A DNA stretch of 21,698 nucleotides, taken from positions 1-21,698 of the forward strand of contig CAMDNF010000041.1 of the NCBI GenBank assembly GCA_945902735.1, given 5' to 3'. Below, one piece after another: positions 9,766 through 18,090 of the stretch. Within the stretch, counting starts at the first letter, position 1; every line of letters begins with the position of its first letter. The translations under genes were made by a program, and so were the position numbers. The stretch comes from SHWC01 sp945902735 (lineage in GTDB: Bacteria > Pseudomonadota > Alphaproteobacteria > UBA828). A model generated the notes under the pieces. It made no database searches. It was not told the origin of the DNA and was given only the letters and a program-made list of their open reading frames with translations.

Positions 9766-10907
9766 TATCGGGTTTTTTGCCGGTCGACCACCGCGCTTAC
9801 CGGCGCGAGCGCAATGCCGCGGGCCACGAGTGTCGGCAACCAATCCGCCAGGCGCTGCAAAGTGACCGGGTAGGGACGCCCGACACCGAGCGCCGTGCCG
9901 GCGCGGAGCGCATCGCTCTCGAGCGCGGCGAGACCTTCATCGATCGAAAGGCGCGTCGCCTCATTGTCGACAAAGCGGTCGTTCAACGCGCGTGGCAGCC
10001 TGAGTTGTTCGGCAATGGTGGCGGCGATGCTGGTCGCGCTGGTCTTGCCGTCGACGAATAACACGCCGCGTTCGGCAAGCATGCCAAGCACGGGACGCAA
10101 TGAATCAGGCGCGGTAGTGAATCTCGATCCCATATAGCTGATCACGCCAACATAGCCCTGCGCCCGACCGAGCACCTTTTCCAACCGCTGCACATTCTCG
10201 ACCGCGCTTGACGCGACCAACAGCGTCTCGGGTCCTGGGTCGTCGGCCGGATAGGTGGTCGGTTCCATCGGCAAATCGAGCATCACCTCGTGGCCCGCCT
10301 GACGCGCCTGGGCAACGAGGTCGGCGACATTGGGGGCATAGGGCGAAAATGACAGCGTCACCTCGGCCGGCAAGCGCATCGCCGCTTCCGTGGTCTCGCG
10401 GTTGAAGCCGAGCTCGGCAATGACAATGGCCAGCCGCGGCGTACCCTCGCCGCCCTGAAACGGCTTGGCATAGACCTGCCAGGGCCGCCGATCGTCCGCC
10501 CCGATAATTGGCAATGGCCCTTGGCTCGACGGTTGCAGCAAGGCCGGATCGACGCTCGCAAGCGGCGGCCCAACGACGATCGGCGCCTTGACGACGGCCT
10601 CGGTCACATTGCCAACCGCCTGCCCCGCCGTCTCGGTAGTGCCCGACCCTTCGGGCATCTGCCCTTCGGACGGTGGCGCCTCACTCACGTCGCTCGGCGC
10701 TTCTTCATTCTTAAGCGACAAATGAACCCGTGTACCGTCATCGCCCTCTGCGGGACGGTCGCTCGAATCAGCGAGTGCCAGCCAAATGAAAAGCCCGATG
10801 AGCGCAATCACCACAGCGAGCGCGCCAATGATCGGCGGGCGCACACCGCCAAATCGCCGCGCCGGGGAGAACACGGCCGCGCGGCGCCGGCTCGGGTCCG
10901 CTCTCAT
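9765..10907 (-). CDS. Divergent polysaccharide deacetylase family protein
   Basis: The 380-residue protein has a basic N-terminus and one membrane anchor (about 25-46), then a low-complexity acidic/Pro linker (about 48-115) and a periplasmic domain of the divergent polysaccharide deacetylase family (YibQ/DUF610 type) at about 155-375. Family marks seen are LDLPMEPTTYPADDPGPETLL-like residues from 210, GYVGVISYMGSRFT from 251, and LFVDGKTS at 283-290. The usual DD of the first strand is Ala164-Glu165 here, so ordinary metal-dependent deacetylation is doubtful. It lies between ctpA and rppH, in the standard place next to the EnvC/CtpA genes, which suggests a role in envelope or peptidoglycan processing, but the activity is unknown. 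Confidence 0.88.
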   Translation of the reverse strand: MRADPSRRRAAVFSPARRFGGVRPPIIGALAVVIALIGLFIWLALADSSDRPAEGDDGTRVHLSLKNEEAPSDVSEAPPSEGQMPEGSGTTETAGQAVGNVTEAVVKAPIVVGPPLASVDPALLQPSSQGPLPIIGADDRRPWQVYAKPFQGGEGTPRLAIVIAELGFNRETTEAAMRLPAEVTLSFSPYAPNVADLVAQARQAGHEVMLDLPMEPTTYPADDPGPETLLVASSAVENVQRLEKVLGRAQGYVGVISYMGSRFTTAPDSLRPVLGMLAERGVLFVDGKTSATSIAATIAEQLRLPRALNDRFVDNEATRLSIDEGLAALESDALRAGTALGVGRPYPVTLQRLADWLPTLVARGIALAPVSAVVDRQKTR

Positions 10908-10953
10908 CCGGTTGTTCGCCCGGTCAGCCGCATGAGCCGAGCCTAGACAGCGC

Positions 10954-12351
10954 TCAGTTCACCGCGACCGGCTTGTCGGACAACAGCCGCCAGCCGCGCA
11001 AGAGATCAAGTGCCCGCGTCAATTGGTAGTCCTCTGGCTCTTTGCCATCGGCGGTCACGGCCGGGGCCGTCCCATCGGGCTTGGCCTCGGGCTTGGCCGC
11101 AGGATCAGGCACCGTGGTCTGATCGGGCTTTGGCTCTGCCTTCGGCTCCGCTTTCGGCTCAGGCTGAGCGGCGCCCGTCGCGGGCTTGCCGGCGTTCTTG
11201 TCGTCCGGGTTTGCCAAATGCCCGCGAAGCTCGGCCTCGCTACGCGGCTGACCGCTCGCGGCACGGTCGATCTTGGCCTGCTCCACCAGAATATCGGGAT
11301 CGATGCCCTTGGCCTGAATCGAGCGGCCAGAGGGCGTGTAATAGCGCGCCGTGGTCAGTCGAATGGCGCCCTGCCCACCGAGCGGAATGATGGTCTGCAC
11401 CGAGCCCTTGCCGAACGACCGCGTTCCCAGGAGCACCGCGCGACGATGATCTTGCAGCGCGCCCGCGACGATCTCCGACGCCGAGGCCGAACCGCTATTG
11501 ATCAGCACCACCATCGGTCGGTTGGCGGCGATATCGCCTTTGCGTGCGTTGAAACGCTGAATGCTGTCGGGCCGGCGACCGCGCGTCGAAACCACCTCGC
11601 CCTTATCCAGAAAATCGTCCGAGACCTGAACCGCCTGATCCAAAAGCCCACCCGGATTGTTACGTAAATCGAGCACCACGCCCTTGATCTTGTCACCTTG
11701 TTTGTCGAGCAATTCCTTCAGGCTTCTTTCCAGATCGTCCGACGTGCGTTCGGTGAACGAGGTGATCCGGACATAGGCGATATCTTCGCCCTCGAGGCGC
11801 GCGCGCACCGAGCGCACCTTGATGACGGCGCGCGTGATTTTTAATTCGATCGGCTGTTCGACACCGGCGCGTTGGATCGTGATCAATATGGTCGAATCGA
11901 CCGGGCCGCGCATGCGCTCGACCGCTTGTTCGACATTGAGCCCCTGCACGGCTTCGCCATCGATAAGCGTGATCAGATCGCCCGACTGGACGCCCGCGCG
12001 CGACGCCGGCGTGTCATCGATTGGCGAGATCACCTTGACCAGACCATTTTCCATGGTGACTTCGATGCCAAGGCCACCGAATTCGCCTTTGGTCTGGACC
12101 TGCATCTCCTGGAAGTTCTTCGCGTTGAGGAAGCGCGAGTGCGGATCGAGCGCGGTCAACATGCCATTGATCGCGTTTTCGATCAGGTCCGCATCATTGA
12201 CCTCTTCGACATAGTCGGTGCGCACCCGTTCGAACACATCGCCAAACAGACCGAGCTGGCGATAGGTCTCCGCACTTGCCGCGAAACCAACGGCAGGTGC
12301 CAAAAGACATGCGACGCCTACCACACCGGCAACAAACCGCCTGCGCATCAT
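10954..12351 (-). CDS. ctpA: Carboxy-terminal processing protease (S41 family)
   Basis: Tail-specific serine proteases of this family act in the periplasm on envelope proteins, including cell-wall hydrolases. The 465-residue protein has a signal sequence (1-24, cleavage near AFA-type site around GFAA), a PDZ domain (about 90-175, with GLGIEV and SGDLITLIDG), and the catalytic core with Ser290 in GSASASE and Lys315 in SFGKGS, 25 residues apart as in known members. Residues 385-440 form a Pro/Lys/Glu linker with repeated AEPK units before a conserved C-terminal helix (QLTRALDLL). Start ATG at 12351 overlaps the envC stop as ATGA; a second ATG follows at once at 12348. Confidence 0.95.
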   Translation of the reverse strand: MMRRRFVAGVVGVACLLAPAVGFAASAETYRQLGLFGDVFERVRTDYVEEVNDADLIENAINGMLTALDPHSRFLNAKNFQEMQVQTKGEFGGLGIEVTMENGLVKVISPIDDTPASRAGVQSGDLITLIDGEAVQGLNVEQAVERMRGPVDSTILITIQRAGVEQPIELKITRAVIKVRSVRARLEGEDIAYVRITSFTERTSDDLERSLKELLDKQGDKIKGVVLDLRNNPGGLLDQAVQVSDDFLDKGEVVSTRGRRPDSIQRFNARKGDIAANRPMVVLINSGSASASEIVAGALQDHRRAVLLGTRSFGKGSVQTIIPLGGQGAIRLTTARYYTPSGRSIQAKGIDPDILVEQAKIDRAASGQPRSEAELRGHLANPDDKNAGKPATGAAQPEPKAEPKAEPKPDQTTVPDPAAKPEAKPDGTAPAVTADGKEPEDYQLTRALDLLRGWRLLSDKPVAVN

Positions 12352-13643
12352 GATCCACTCGAATTAATGGGGCCCGTGGCCAGCCAAGGAATTGGATTAA
12401 CTGGCCGTCCATTGTGACGCAGCTCCACATAGAGCTGCGATCGTGTCTCTGGGGAAGAGTTCATCGTCCCAATCGGCTCGCCGGCCAAAACCCAACGGCC
12501 AACCGCCGTGTCGATCCGGCCCAGCCCGGCTAAAAGCGTATGATACCCCTCGCCATGCGCGATGATCAAGAGCTGCTCAAAATCGCGGAATGGCCCAGCG
12601 AAAACGATCTCGCCAGCGAAGGGCGCGACCACCGGCCCGCCTGGCCGCGCCGAGATCGACAAGCCTTTGGCGGTGACACCCGGCGCGGTCGGCGCACCGA
12701 ATTCGCGCACGATGGTGCCTTCAACCGGAATGGCGAACGCCCCTTCGCGTGGCGACTCGGAGGCCCGCATGGCCTCTTGGTCGATCGAACTCGTGCGAAT
12801 CTCGGTTTGCGCGGGCCGCTCTGGCGGTGGCAGAGGACGGCCGGACGCATCGGCTTCAAGCCGCTGGATCAATTCTTCGAGATTGCGCGCTTGGCCCACC
12901 AGCGCCGCGACACGCGCCTCGCTCGCAGAGCGTTCGGCGGCCACGCCACGCTCGCGCTCGGCTTTTTCGTTCATCATGGAGGCAAGCGCGGTGCGCTTCC
13001 CGGCGAGATCGAGCGTCATGAGGCTCAGCCGGGCCCGCTCATCGGCCAACTCGCTTTGCCGGTCGACATATTCTTTTAGACGTTGCTTCTGCAAATTCGC
13101 GCTGGTCTCCAACCCGCGCGACACCGAGGCGAGCAGGAGCGCGCTGCGCGTCGCGTCGACCGCTGAATTCGGCGCCAATAACAGTGCCTTCGGTGGCTGC
13201 CGGCTCAAGCGCAACATGGCGCCGATGGTGCTGGCCCGCGCGGGCCGGCCGGCGTCAAGCGCCGCTTTTTGTGTCGAGACCTCGACCGTCAACGCGGCCA
13301 CACGGGTCTCGATATCCTCCATGCCACGCTCAAGCGTCTGCATCTTGGCGGCGATTTCGATGGTCTGGCGGCGCAGCGCATCGACTTCGGTGCGGTAGGC
13401 CTCTTCCTTTGCCACAAGTTCGGCGGCCTCTTCACGGCCTTTATCGATGTTCGCTTGGTGAGCTTTCAAATCCCGCGCGATCGCTTCCAAATCGGGCGCC
13501 TCATCTTCGGCCAAGGCCAATGACACCGCGCCAACGACCACCAACGACGCCACAAGCGCGACGCGTGCCGCGCTGCGCCGTGCGCTATAAAGATTAGGCG
13601 CCAACGGATTCTCGAAACCGCCGGTCGATGTCGGCGGTGCCAC
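12348..13643 (-). CDS. EnvC-like murein hydrolase activator (degenerate LytM/M23 domain)
   Basis: EnvC-type proteins activate periplasmic N-acetylmuramoyl-L-alanine amidases for septal peptidoglycan splitting. The 431-residue protein has a basic start and a signal peptide or anchor (about 22-45, ending ALA), a long coiled coil (about 50-260), a Pro-rich linker and a C-terminal LytM domain (about 303-420). The zinc ligands of active M23 peptidases are missing: the HxxxD site reads KGLSIS (326-331) and the last HxH reads LYVEL (404-408), as in non-catalytic EnvC activators. The start is uncertain: GTG at 13643 overlaps gpmI by 50 bp with no clear ribosome binding site; TTG at 13604 is an alternative that keeps the signal segment. 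ATGA overlap with ctpA. Confidence 0.88.
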   Translation of the reverse strand: MAPPTSTGGFENPLAPNLYSARRSAARVALVASLVVVGAVSLALAEDEAPDLEAIARDLKAHQANIDKGREEAAELVAKEEAYRTEVDALRRQTIEIAAKMQTLERGMEDIETRVAALTVEVSTQKAALDAGRPARASTIGAMLRLSRQPPKALLLAPNSAVDATRSALLLASVSRGLETSANLQKQRLKEYVDRQSELADERARLSLMTLDLAGKRTALASMMNEKAERERGVAAERSASEARVAALVGQARNLEELIQRLEADASGRPLPPPERPAQTEIRTSSIDQEAMRASESPREGAFAIPVEGTIVREFGAPTAPGVTAKGLSISARPGGPVVAPFAGEIVFAGPFRDFEQLLIIAHGEGYHTLLAGLGRIDTAVGRWVLAGEPIGTMNSSPETRSQLYVELRHNGRPVNPIPWLATGPINSSGS

Positions 13644-15180
13644 GATCGATCAAACTATGGCCGGTCATTTCGGGTGGTGCCTTGAGCCCCATCACATCAA
13701 GCAGCGTGGGCGCGACATCGGCTAGCCGGCCGCCATGCAGCCTTAGCGTGCGAGCGACCGCGCCGATGAGCATTACCGGTACCAGATTCGACGTGTGCGC
13801 GGTATGCGGCTCATGGCTATCGGCGTCGGTCATCCGCTCGGCATTGCCGTGATCGGCGGTAATCAGCAACGCGCCGCCGGCCGCTTCAACCGCGCGTCGC
13901 AGGCGTCCAAGGCATTGATCGACCGCCTCGACAGCAGCGATCGCCGCCTTCAAATCGCCCGTATGACCAACCATGTCGGTATTGGCGTAATTGACCACGA
14001 CAAAATCAAAACGGCCCGAGCCGATCGCCTCGACCAACCGGTCCGTCACCTCAGGCGCCGACATTTCAGGCTTGAGATCATAGGTCGCCACTCTGGGCGA
14101 AGGCACCATGATGCGCTCTTCGCCGGGAAATACCCGCTCCTCGCCGCCATTGAAGAAAAACGTGACGTGCGCGTATTTCTCCGTTTCGGCGATTCTGAGC
14201 TGCGTGAGACCGTGCGCGGCGATCAGATCGCCCAATGTTCGATTCAATGCGGCGGTCGGAAACAGCGTGCCCATTTGATTTGATAGCGCGTCTGAATAGG
14301 TGCTCATGCCCAGCACACCGGCGAAGCTGATCGTGCGTGCGCGCGCAAAGCCATCGAAATCCGGCTCAAGCAGCGCGGCAAGAATTTGGCGCACGCGATC
14401 GGCCCGAAAATTCGCCATCAACAAACCATCGCCGTCGTTCATGCCGGCATAGGTCGCGATCACACAGGGCTCGACGAACTCATCGCCGACATTGGCGCGA
14501 TAGCTCGCCTCGATCGCGGCCTGCGGTGTCGCGAAGACAGGCGCCTTGGCCTCGACCAACGCCGTATAAGCACGCTCGACGCGCTCCCAGCGTTTATCGC
14601 GGTCCATCGCGTAATAGCGCCCGCCGATCGTGCCGATCGAAATGGGCGCCGTGCCCGCGATGTCGCGCTCGAACGCCGCCATATAGTCGAGGGCCGAGCG
14701 CGGCGGCGTGTCACGACCATCGAGAAAGCCATGCACGATCACCGGCACACCCGCATTGGCCACCGCACGGGCCAGCGCCGCGATATGGCTCTGATGGGAA
14801 TGAACGCCGCCTGGCGAAATCAACCCCAGAAAATGGCAAACGCCGCGGCTTCGTTTCAGGGTCGCGATCATGTCGAGCAACAGCGGATTACGGGCCAGCG
14901 AACCATCCGCGACCGCTCGATCGATGCGCGGCAGATCCTGCATCACAACCCGGCCGGCCCCGATGTTCATGTGGCCGACCTCGGAATTCCCCATCTGCCC
15001 ATCGGGCAAACCAACTGCCGCGCCTGAGGTATCCAACAGCGCATGCGGAAAGGTCGCGCGCATGGCATCGAAATTGGGCGTACGGGCGTGCGCGATGGCG
15101 TTATCGGGGGTGGGTTCGGCCTCGCCCCAACCATCGAGCACGCAGAGCACGACAGGGCGCGGGCGACTCGGGCTGTTCAT
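13594..15180 (-). CDS. gpmI: 2,3-bisphosphoglycerate-independent phosphoglycerate mutase
   Basis: This cytoplasmic, manganese-dependent enzyme interconverts 3- and 2-phosphoglycerate in glycolysis and gluconeogenesis. The 528-residue length fits the family. The metal ligand Asp16 lies in VLDGWG and the phosphorylated Ser66 in MGNSEVGHMNIGAGR (63-77). The C-terminal phosphatase-like core shows VVNYANTDMVGHTG and the ITADHGNAE motif. The ATG at 15180 is the natural start. It follows rlmH by 46 bp and overlaps the annotated start of the envC-like gene, a common arrangement in alphaproteobacteria. Confidence 0.97.
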   Translation of the reverse strand: MNSPSRPRPVVLCVLDGWGEAEPTPDNAIAHARTPNFDAMRATFPHALLDTSGAAVGLPDGQMGNSEVGHMNIGAGRVVMQDLPRIDRAVADGSLARNPLLLDMIATLKRSRGVCHFLGLISPGGVHSHQSHIAALARAVANAGVPVIVHGFLDGRDTPPRSALDYMAAFERDIAGTAPISIGTIGGRYYAMDRDKRWERVERAYTALVEAKAPVFATPQAAIEASYRANVGDEFVEPCVIATYAGMNDGDGLLMANFRADRVRQILAALLEPDFDGFARARTISFAGVLGMSTYSDALSNQMGTLFPTAALNRTLGDLIAAHGLTQLRIAETEKYAHVTFFFNGGEERVFPGEERIMVPSPRVATYDLKPEMSAPEVTDRLVEAIGSGRFDFVVVNYANTDMVGHTGDLKAAIAAVEAVDQCLGRLRRAVEAAGGALLITADHGNAERMTDADSHEPHTAHTSNLVPVMLIGAVARTLRLHGGRLADVAPTLLDVMGLKAPPEMTGHSLIDRGTADIDRRFRESVGA

Positions 15181-15226
15181 GCCCCTTTATCTAGCGGACG
15201 GACCGGAAATTGCCAATAAAAGCCGC

Positions 15227-15685
15227 CTATTCCCGGTGATAGGGGTGCCCGGCGATGATCGAGTGGGCGCGATAGAGCTGCTCGATCAGCATGACGCGCG
15301 CCAAGAGATGCGGCCAGGTCATGGCACCCAGCGAAAGCCGGAGCTGGCAGGATTGCAACACCGCGGCATCCAGCCCTTCGGCGCCGCCGATCGCGAAGCC
15401 AACATTCTTAACGCCGCCGTCTTGCCAATGGCGCAGGCGGAGCGCCAGCGCCTCGCTACCCAGGGCCTCGCCAATGCGGTCGAGCGCGACGACTTGGCAG
15501 TCTTTTGGAAACGCGTTGAGGATCGCCTTGCCCTCCTCGACGCGCGCGGCGGCCGGCGGCAGCGGATTCTTCAATTTGACTTCCCTGAGCTCGACGGACC
15601 AGCTCAGGCGGCGCACATACTCGTCATAGATGGCCTGGTAGGGGGAGCCGCGCGCGAGGCCAACACTGGCGATGACGATCCGCAC
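15227..15685 (-). CDS. rlmH: 23S rRNA (pseudouridine-1915-N3)-methyltransferase RlmH
   Basis: RlmH is the SPOUT-class methyltransferase that modifies helix 69 of 23S rRNA in assembled 70S ribosomes. With a GTG start at 15685 it has 152 residues and begins VRIVIASVG, matching family members that start MRI. The SAM-binding knot is visible as FAIGGAEG (97-104) and LSLGAMTWPHLLARVMLIEQ (118-137), and the conserved end HPYHRE closes the protein. A frame extension to 15748 would overlap rsfS by 52 bp, and TTG at 15691 is another possible start. The chosen start leaves 11 bp from the rsfS stop. Confidence 0.93.
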   Translation of the reverse strand: MRIVIASVGLARGSPYQAIYDEYVRRLSWSVELREVKLKNPLPPAAARVEEGKAILNAFPKDCQVVALDRIGEALGSEALALRLRHWQDGGVKNVGFAIGGAEGLDAAVLQSCQLRLSLGAMTWPHLLARVMLIEQLYRAHSIIAGHPYHRE

Positions 15686-15696
15686 GGGCAACCCGA

Positions 15697-16122
15697 TCAG
15701 GCGCTTGGTTCGCGCTTGGCGCGGCGCGGGGCAAGGTCGGTCGACCACATTTTTTCGAGCGCATAAAACGCGCGCACCTCGGGTCGGAACAGGTGGACGA
15801 TCACGTCGCCCGCATCGACCAAAACCCAGTCGGAGGCCTTCAGCCCTTCGATCGACAACACGCGCTGACCGGCCTGCTTGAGAGCCTCTGAGACGCGCTC
15901 GGCCAAACCCGCGATCTGACGATGGCTCTGCCCTGACGCCACGATCATATAGTCGGCGACACTCGATTTCCCAATCAGCTCGACCGTTACAATGTCCTCG
16001 GCCTTGGCGTCATCGAGCGTGCGCTCGATCAGGGTTTTGAGTTTCTGGGGTGAAAGACCGTCCGACGAGGTCTTTTTTGCGGCCGCTTTGGTTCGGCTGC
16101 GCGCCACGCTCGGCTTCGCCAT
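15697..16122 (-). CDS. rsfS: Ribosomal silencing factor RsfS
   Basis: RsfS binds ribosomal protein L14 and blocks joining of the 30S and 50S subunits when nutrients are short. The 141-residue protein starts with a basic tail rich in Lys, Ala and Ser (1-20), followed by the conserved domain: ADYMIVASGQSHRQI (57-70) and DWVLVDAGDVIVHLFRPEVR (98-117). The ATG at 16122 is chosen; a TTG two codons upstream (16128) would overlap the nadD stop by a few bases. It sits between nadD and rlmH, the standard cluster. Confidence 0.94.
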   Translation of the reverse strand: MAKPSVARSRTKAAAKKTSSDGLSPQKLKTLIERTLDDAKAEDIVTVELIGKSSVADYMIVASGQSHRQIAGLAERVSEALKQAGQRVLSIEGLKASDWVLVDAGDVIVHLFRPEVRAFYALEKMWSTDLAPRRAKREPSA

Positions 16123-16124
16123 GC

Positions 16125-16793
16125 TCAACGCTGCTTCTTCGCCATTTGGGCGGCCCGAATGGCGGTGGCCGACGCGGCATTGAGGCGACCGTGCAAGAAG
16201 CTCCAGACCGGCGGCGTCAAAGCGGCAAGGCGCCGCGATAGGCGCTCGGGCAATTGATGGCGCGCAAAACGAAGGCTGGGAACGGCGGCATGCACTCTAG
16301 GAGCATAGGGACGCCGGTCGAAGATCGCAACCGGTAGCGCGCGGTAAATCTCCGCCCAGCGGCGCCAACGCGCGAATTGGGGCAAATTGTCGGCCCCCAT
16401 GAGCCAAACAAAGCGAACCCCCTTATGGCGGCGCTTTAAATACCGCACCGTATCGGCCGTGAAGATCAACCCCCGCTCGGCCTCAAGCGTGCTCACCTTG
16501 ATCCGGCGATCCTTGACCAATTCGCGCGCCCCCGCCACGCGTGCCTCGAAGGGCGCCATATCGGCCCGCGCCTTTAGAGGGTTTTGGGGCGAAACCAACC
16601 ACCAAATTTCGTCGAGTTTCAGGGCTTTGAGCGCGCTCAGGCTGATTTGCACATGCCCGTCATGGGCCGGGTTGAACGAGCCCCCAAAGAGCCCGATACG
16701 CCTTGTCCGGCGCCGGTGGGGCGCCTCAGGGCGATCGGCCGGCGCGGCGGAAAGCCGGATCGGCCGGTAGCGGGGCCGCTGCCTTGGCCTCAA
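16125..16793 (-). CDS. nadD: Nicotinate-nucleotide adenylyltransferase
   Basis: NadD converts nicotinate mononucleotide and ATP to deamido-NAD in NAD synthesis. The 222-residue protein has the nucleotidyltransferase signature GGSFNPAHDGH at 37-47, WWLVSPQNPLK (64-74) and WLMGADNLPQF for the nucleotide site, with the closing SATAIR motif (about 209-216) corresponding to the usual ISST-IR. The start is TTG at 16793: no ATG or GTG occurs in frame between there and the conserved core, and GAGG lies about 10 bases upstream at the end of proA. Its first 31 residues are Arg/Pro-rich and not part of the catalytic fold. It begins 4 bp after the proA stop. Confidence 0.92.
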   Translation of the reverse strand: MRPRQRPRYRPIRLSAAPADRPEAPHRRRTRRIGLFGGSFNPAHDGHVQISLSALKALKLDEIWWLVSPQNPLKARADMAPFEARVAGARELVKDRRIKVSTLEAERGLIFTADTVRYLKRRHKGVRFVWLMGADNLPQFARWRRWAEIYRALPVAIFDRRPYAPRVHAAVPSLRFARHQLPERLSRRLAALTPPVWSFLHGRLNAASATAIRAAQMAKKQR

Positions 16794-16797
16794 GAGC

Positions 16798-18090
16798 TCA
16801 CGGCCTCAATTGCCCCCGACCGTGGACCTTGTACTTATAGGTCGTCAGTTGCTCGACACCGACCGGGCCACGCGCGTGCAATTTGCTCGTCGAAATACCG
16901 ATTTCGGCGCCCATGCCGAATTGCGCCCCATCGTTGAACTGGGTCGAGGCGTTGTGCAGAACGACGCCAGAATCGATCTCGTCGAGAAAGCGCGCCGCCG
17001 CCGCGTCGTCCTCGGTCACGATGGTATCGGTATGGTGCGAGCTGTGTTGGTTGATATGGGCGATCGCCTCATCCAACCCGCCAACGATTTTCACCGCGAT
17101 GATGGCATCGAGATATTCGGTCTCCCAGTCCGCCTCGACCGCGGCCTTGATCCGGGGATCGACCGCGCGCGCCGTCTCATCGCCGCGCACCTCGCAGCCT
17201 GCCTCGAACAACGGCGCCAATAGGCCGGCCAATGCCGGCAACATGGCGCGATCGACCAGCAGCGTCTCGGCCGCGTTGCACACGCCCGTGCGACGCATTT
17301 TGGAGTTGAACAGAATCGCCTTTGCCATCGCGTGTTCGGCCGCTTGATGGACATAAACATGACAAAGCCCATCGAGATGCGCGAGCACCGGAATGCGGCT
17401 TTCGGCCTGCACGCGTTCGATCAACGAGCGCCCGCCGCGCGGCACGATCAGATCGACGTCCTTTTCCATGCGCAGCAAAAGACCAACCGCGGCGCGCTCG
17501 ACGGTCGGCACGAGTTGCACCGCCGCGCGCGGCAGGCCAGCGTTCTCAAGCCCATCGCCGAACGCCGCCACGATCGCCTTGGAGGATTCGAAGCTATCCG
17601 ACCCGCCGCGCAGGATCGCCGCATTGCCCGACATGACGCAGAGCGCACCGGCATCCGCCGTCACATTGGGGCGTGCCTCGTAGATGATTCCGATCACGCC
17701 GATCGGCACCGCGACCCGCTCGATGCGGAGCCCGTTCGGCCGTGTCCACGACGCCAACACATGCCCAATCGGATCGGCCAGCGCCGCGACGTTTTCAATA
17801 CCGTCGATCGTGGCATCGAGGCGCTTTTGATCCAGCATCAAGCGGTCAAGCAGCGCGGCACCGAGATTGGCCGCCTTGGCCGCCGCCACGTCGCGCTGAT
17901 TGGCCTCGATGATCTGGCCGGCTTGCGCCCTAAGCGCACCCGCCGCCGCCTTGAGCGCGGCCCGTTTTACCTCGCCCGGCGCGCGGGCCAATTCATGCGC
18001 CGCCGCGCGTGCTTGCTGGCCAAGCGCCGCCATCGCGGCGACCAATTGGCTGCTTGCTACGGTTTCGCTCGATGCGCCAGGCGCGTTCAT
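16798..18090 (-). CDS. proA: Glutamate-5-semialdehyde dehydrogenase (gamma-glutamyl phosphate reductase)
   Basis: ProA carries out the second step of proline synthesis: NADPH reduction of gamma-glutamyl phosphate to the semialdehyde. The 430-residue protein shows the family stretches GVIGIIYEARPNVT (131-144), GNAAILRGG (155-163), and IVPRGG (215-220), the catalytic Cys271 in RRTGVCNAAE, and the conserved end GPVGVEQLTTYKY. The ATG at 18090 overlaps the proB stop as ATGA, so the two enzymes, which hand over an unstable intermediate, are translationally coupled. Confidence 0.97.
   Translation of the reverse strand: MNAPGASSETVASSQLVAAMAALGQQARAAAHELARAPGEVKRAALKAAAGALRAQAGQIIEANQRDVAAAKAANLGAALLDRLMLDQKRLDATIDGIENVAALADPIGHVLASWTRPNGLRIERVAVPIGVIGIIYEARPNVTADAGALCVMSGNAAILRGGSDSFESSKAIVAAFGDGLENAGLPRAAVQLVPTVERAAVGLLLRMEKDVDLIVPRGGRSLIERVQAESRIPVLAHLDGLCHVYVHQAAEHAMAKAILFNSKMRRTGVCNAAETLLVDRAMLPALAGLLAPLFEAGCEVRGDETARAVDPRIKAAVEADWETEYLDAIIAVKIVGGLDEAIAHINQHSSHHTDTIVTEDDAAAARFLDEIDSGVVLHNASTQFNDGAQFGMGAEIGISTSKLHARGPVGVEQLTTYKYKVHGRGQLRP

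Noticed and set aside
14337..15766. Two long plus-strand open frames opposite gpmI and rlmH
   Set aside because: Both are antisense to genes with clear catalytic motifs; the translated products are Arg/Pro/Ser-rich and lack motifs.
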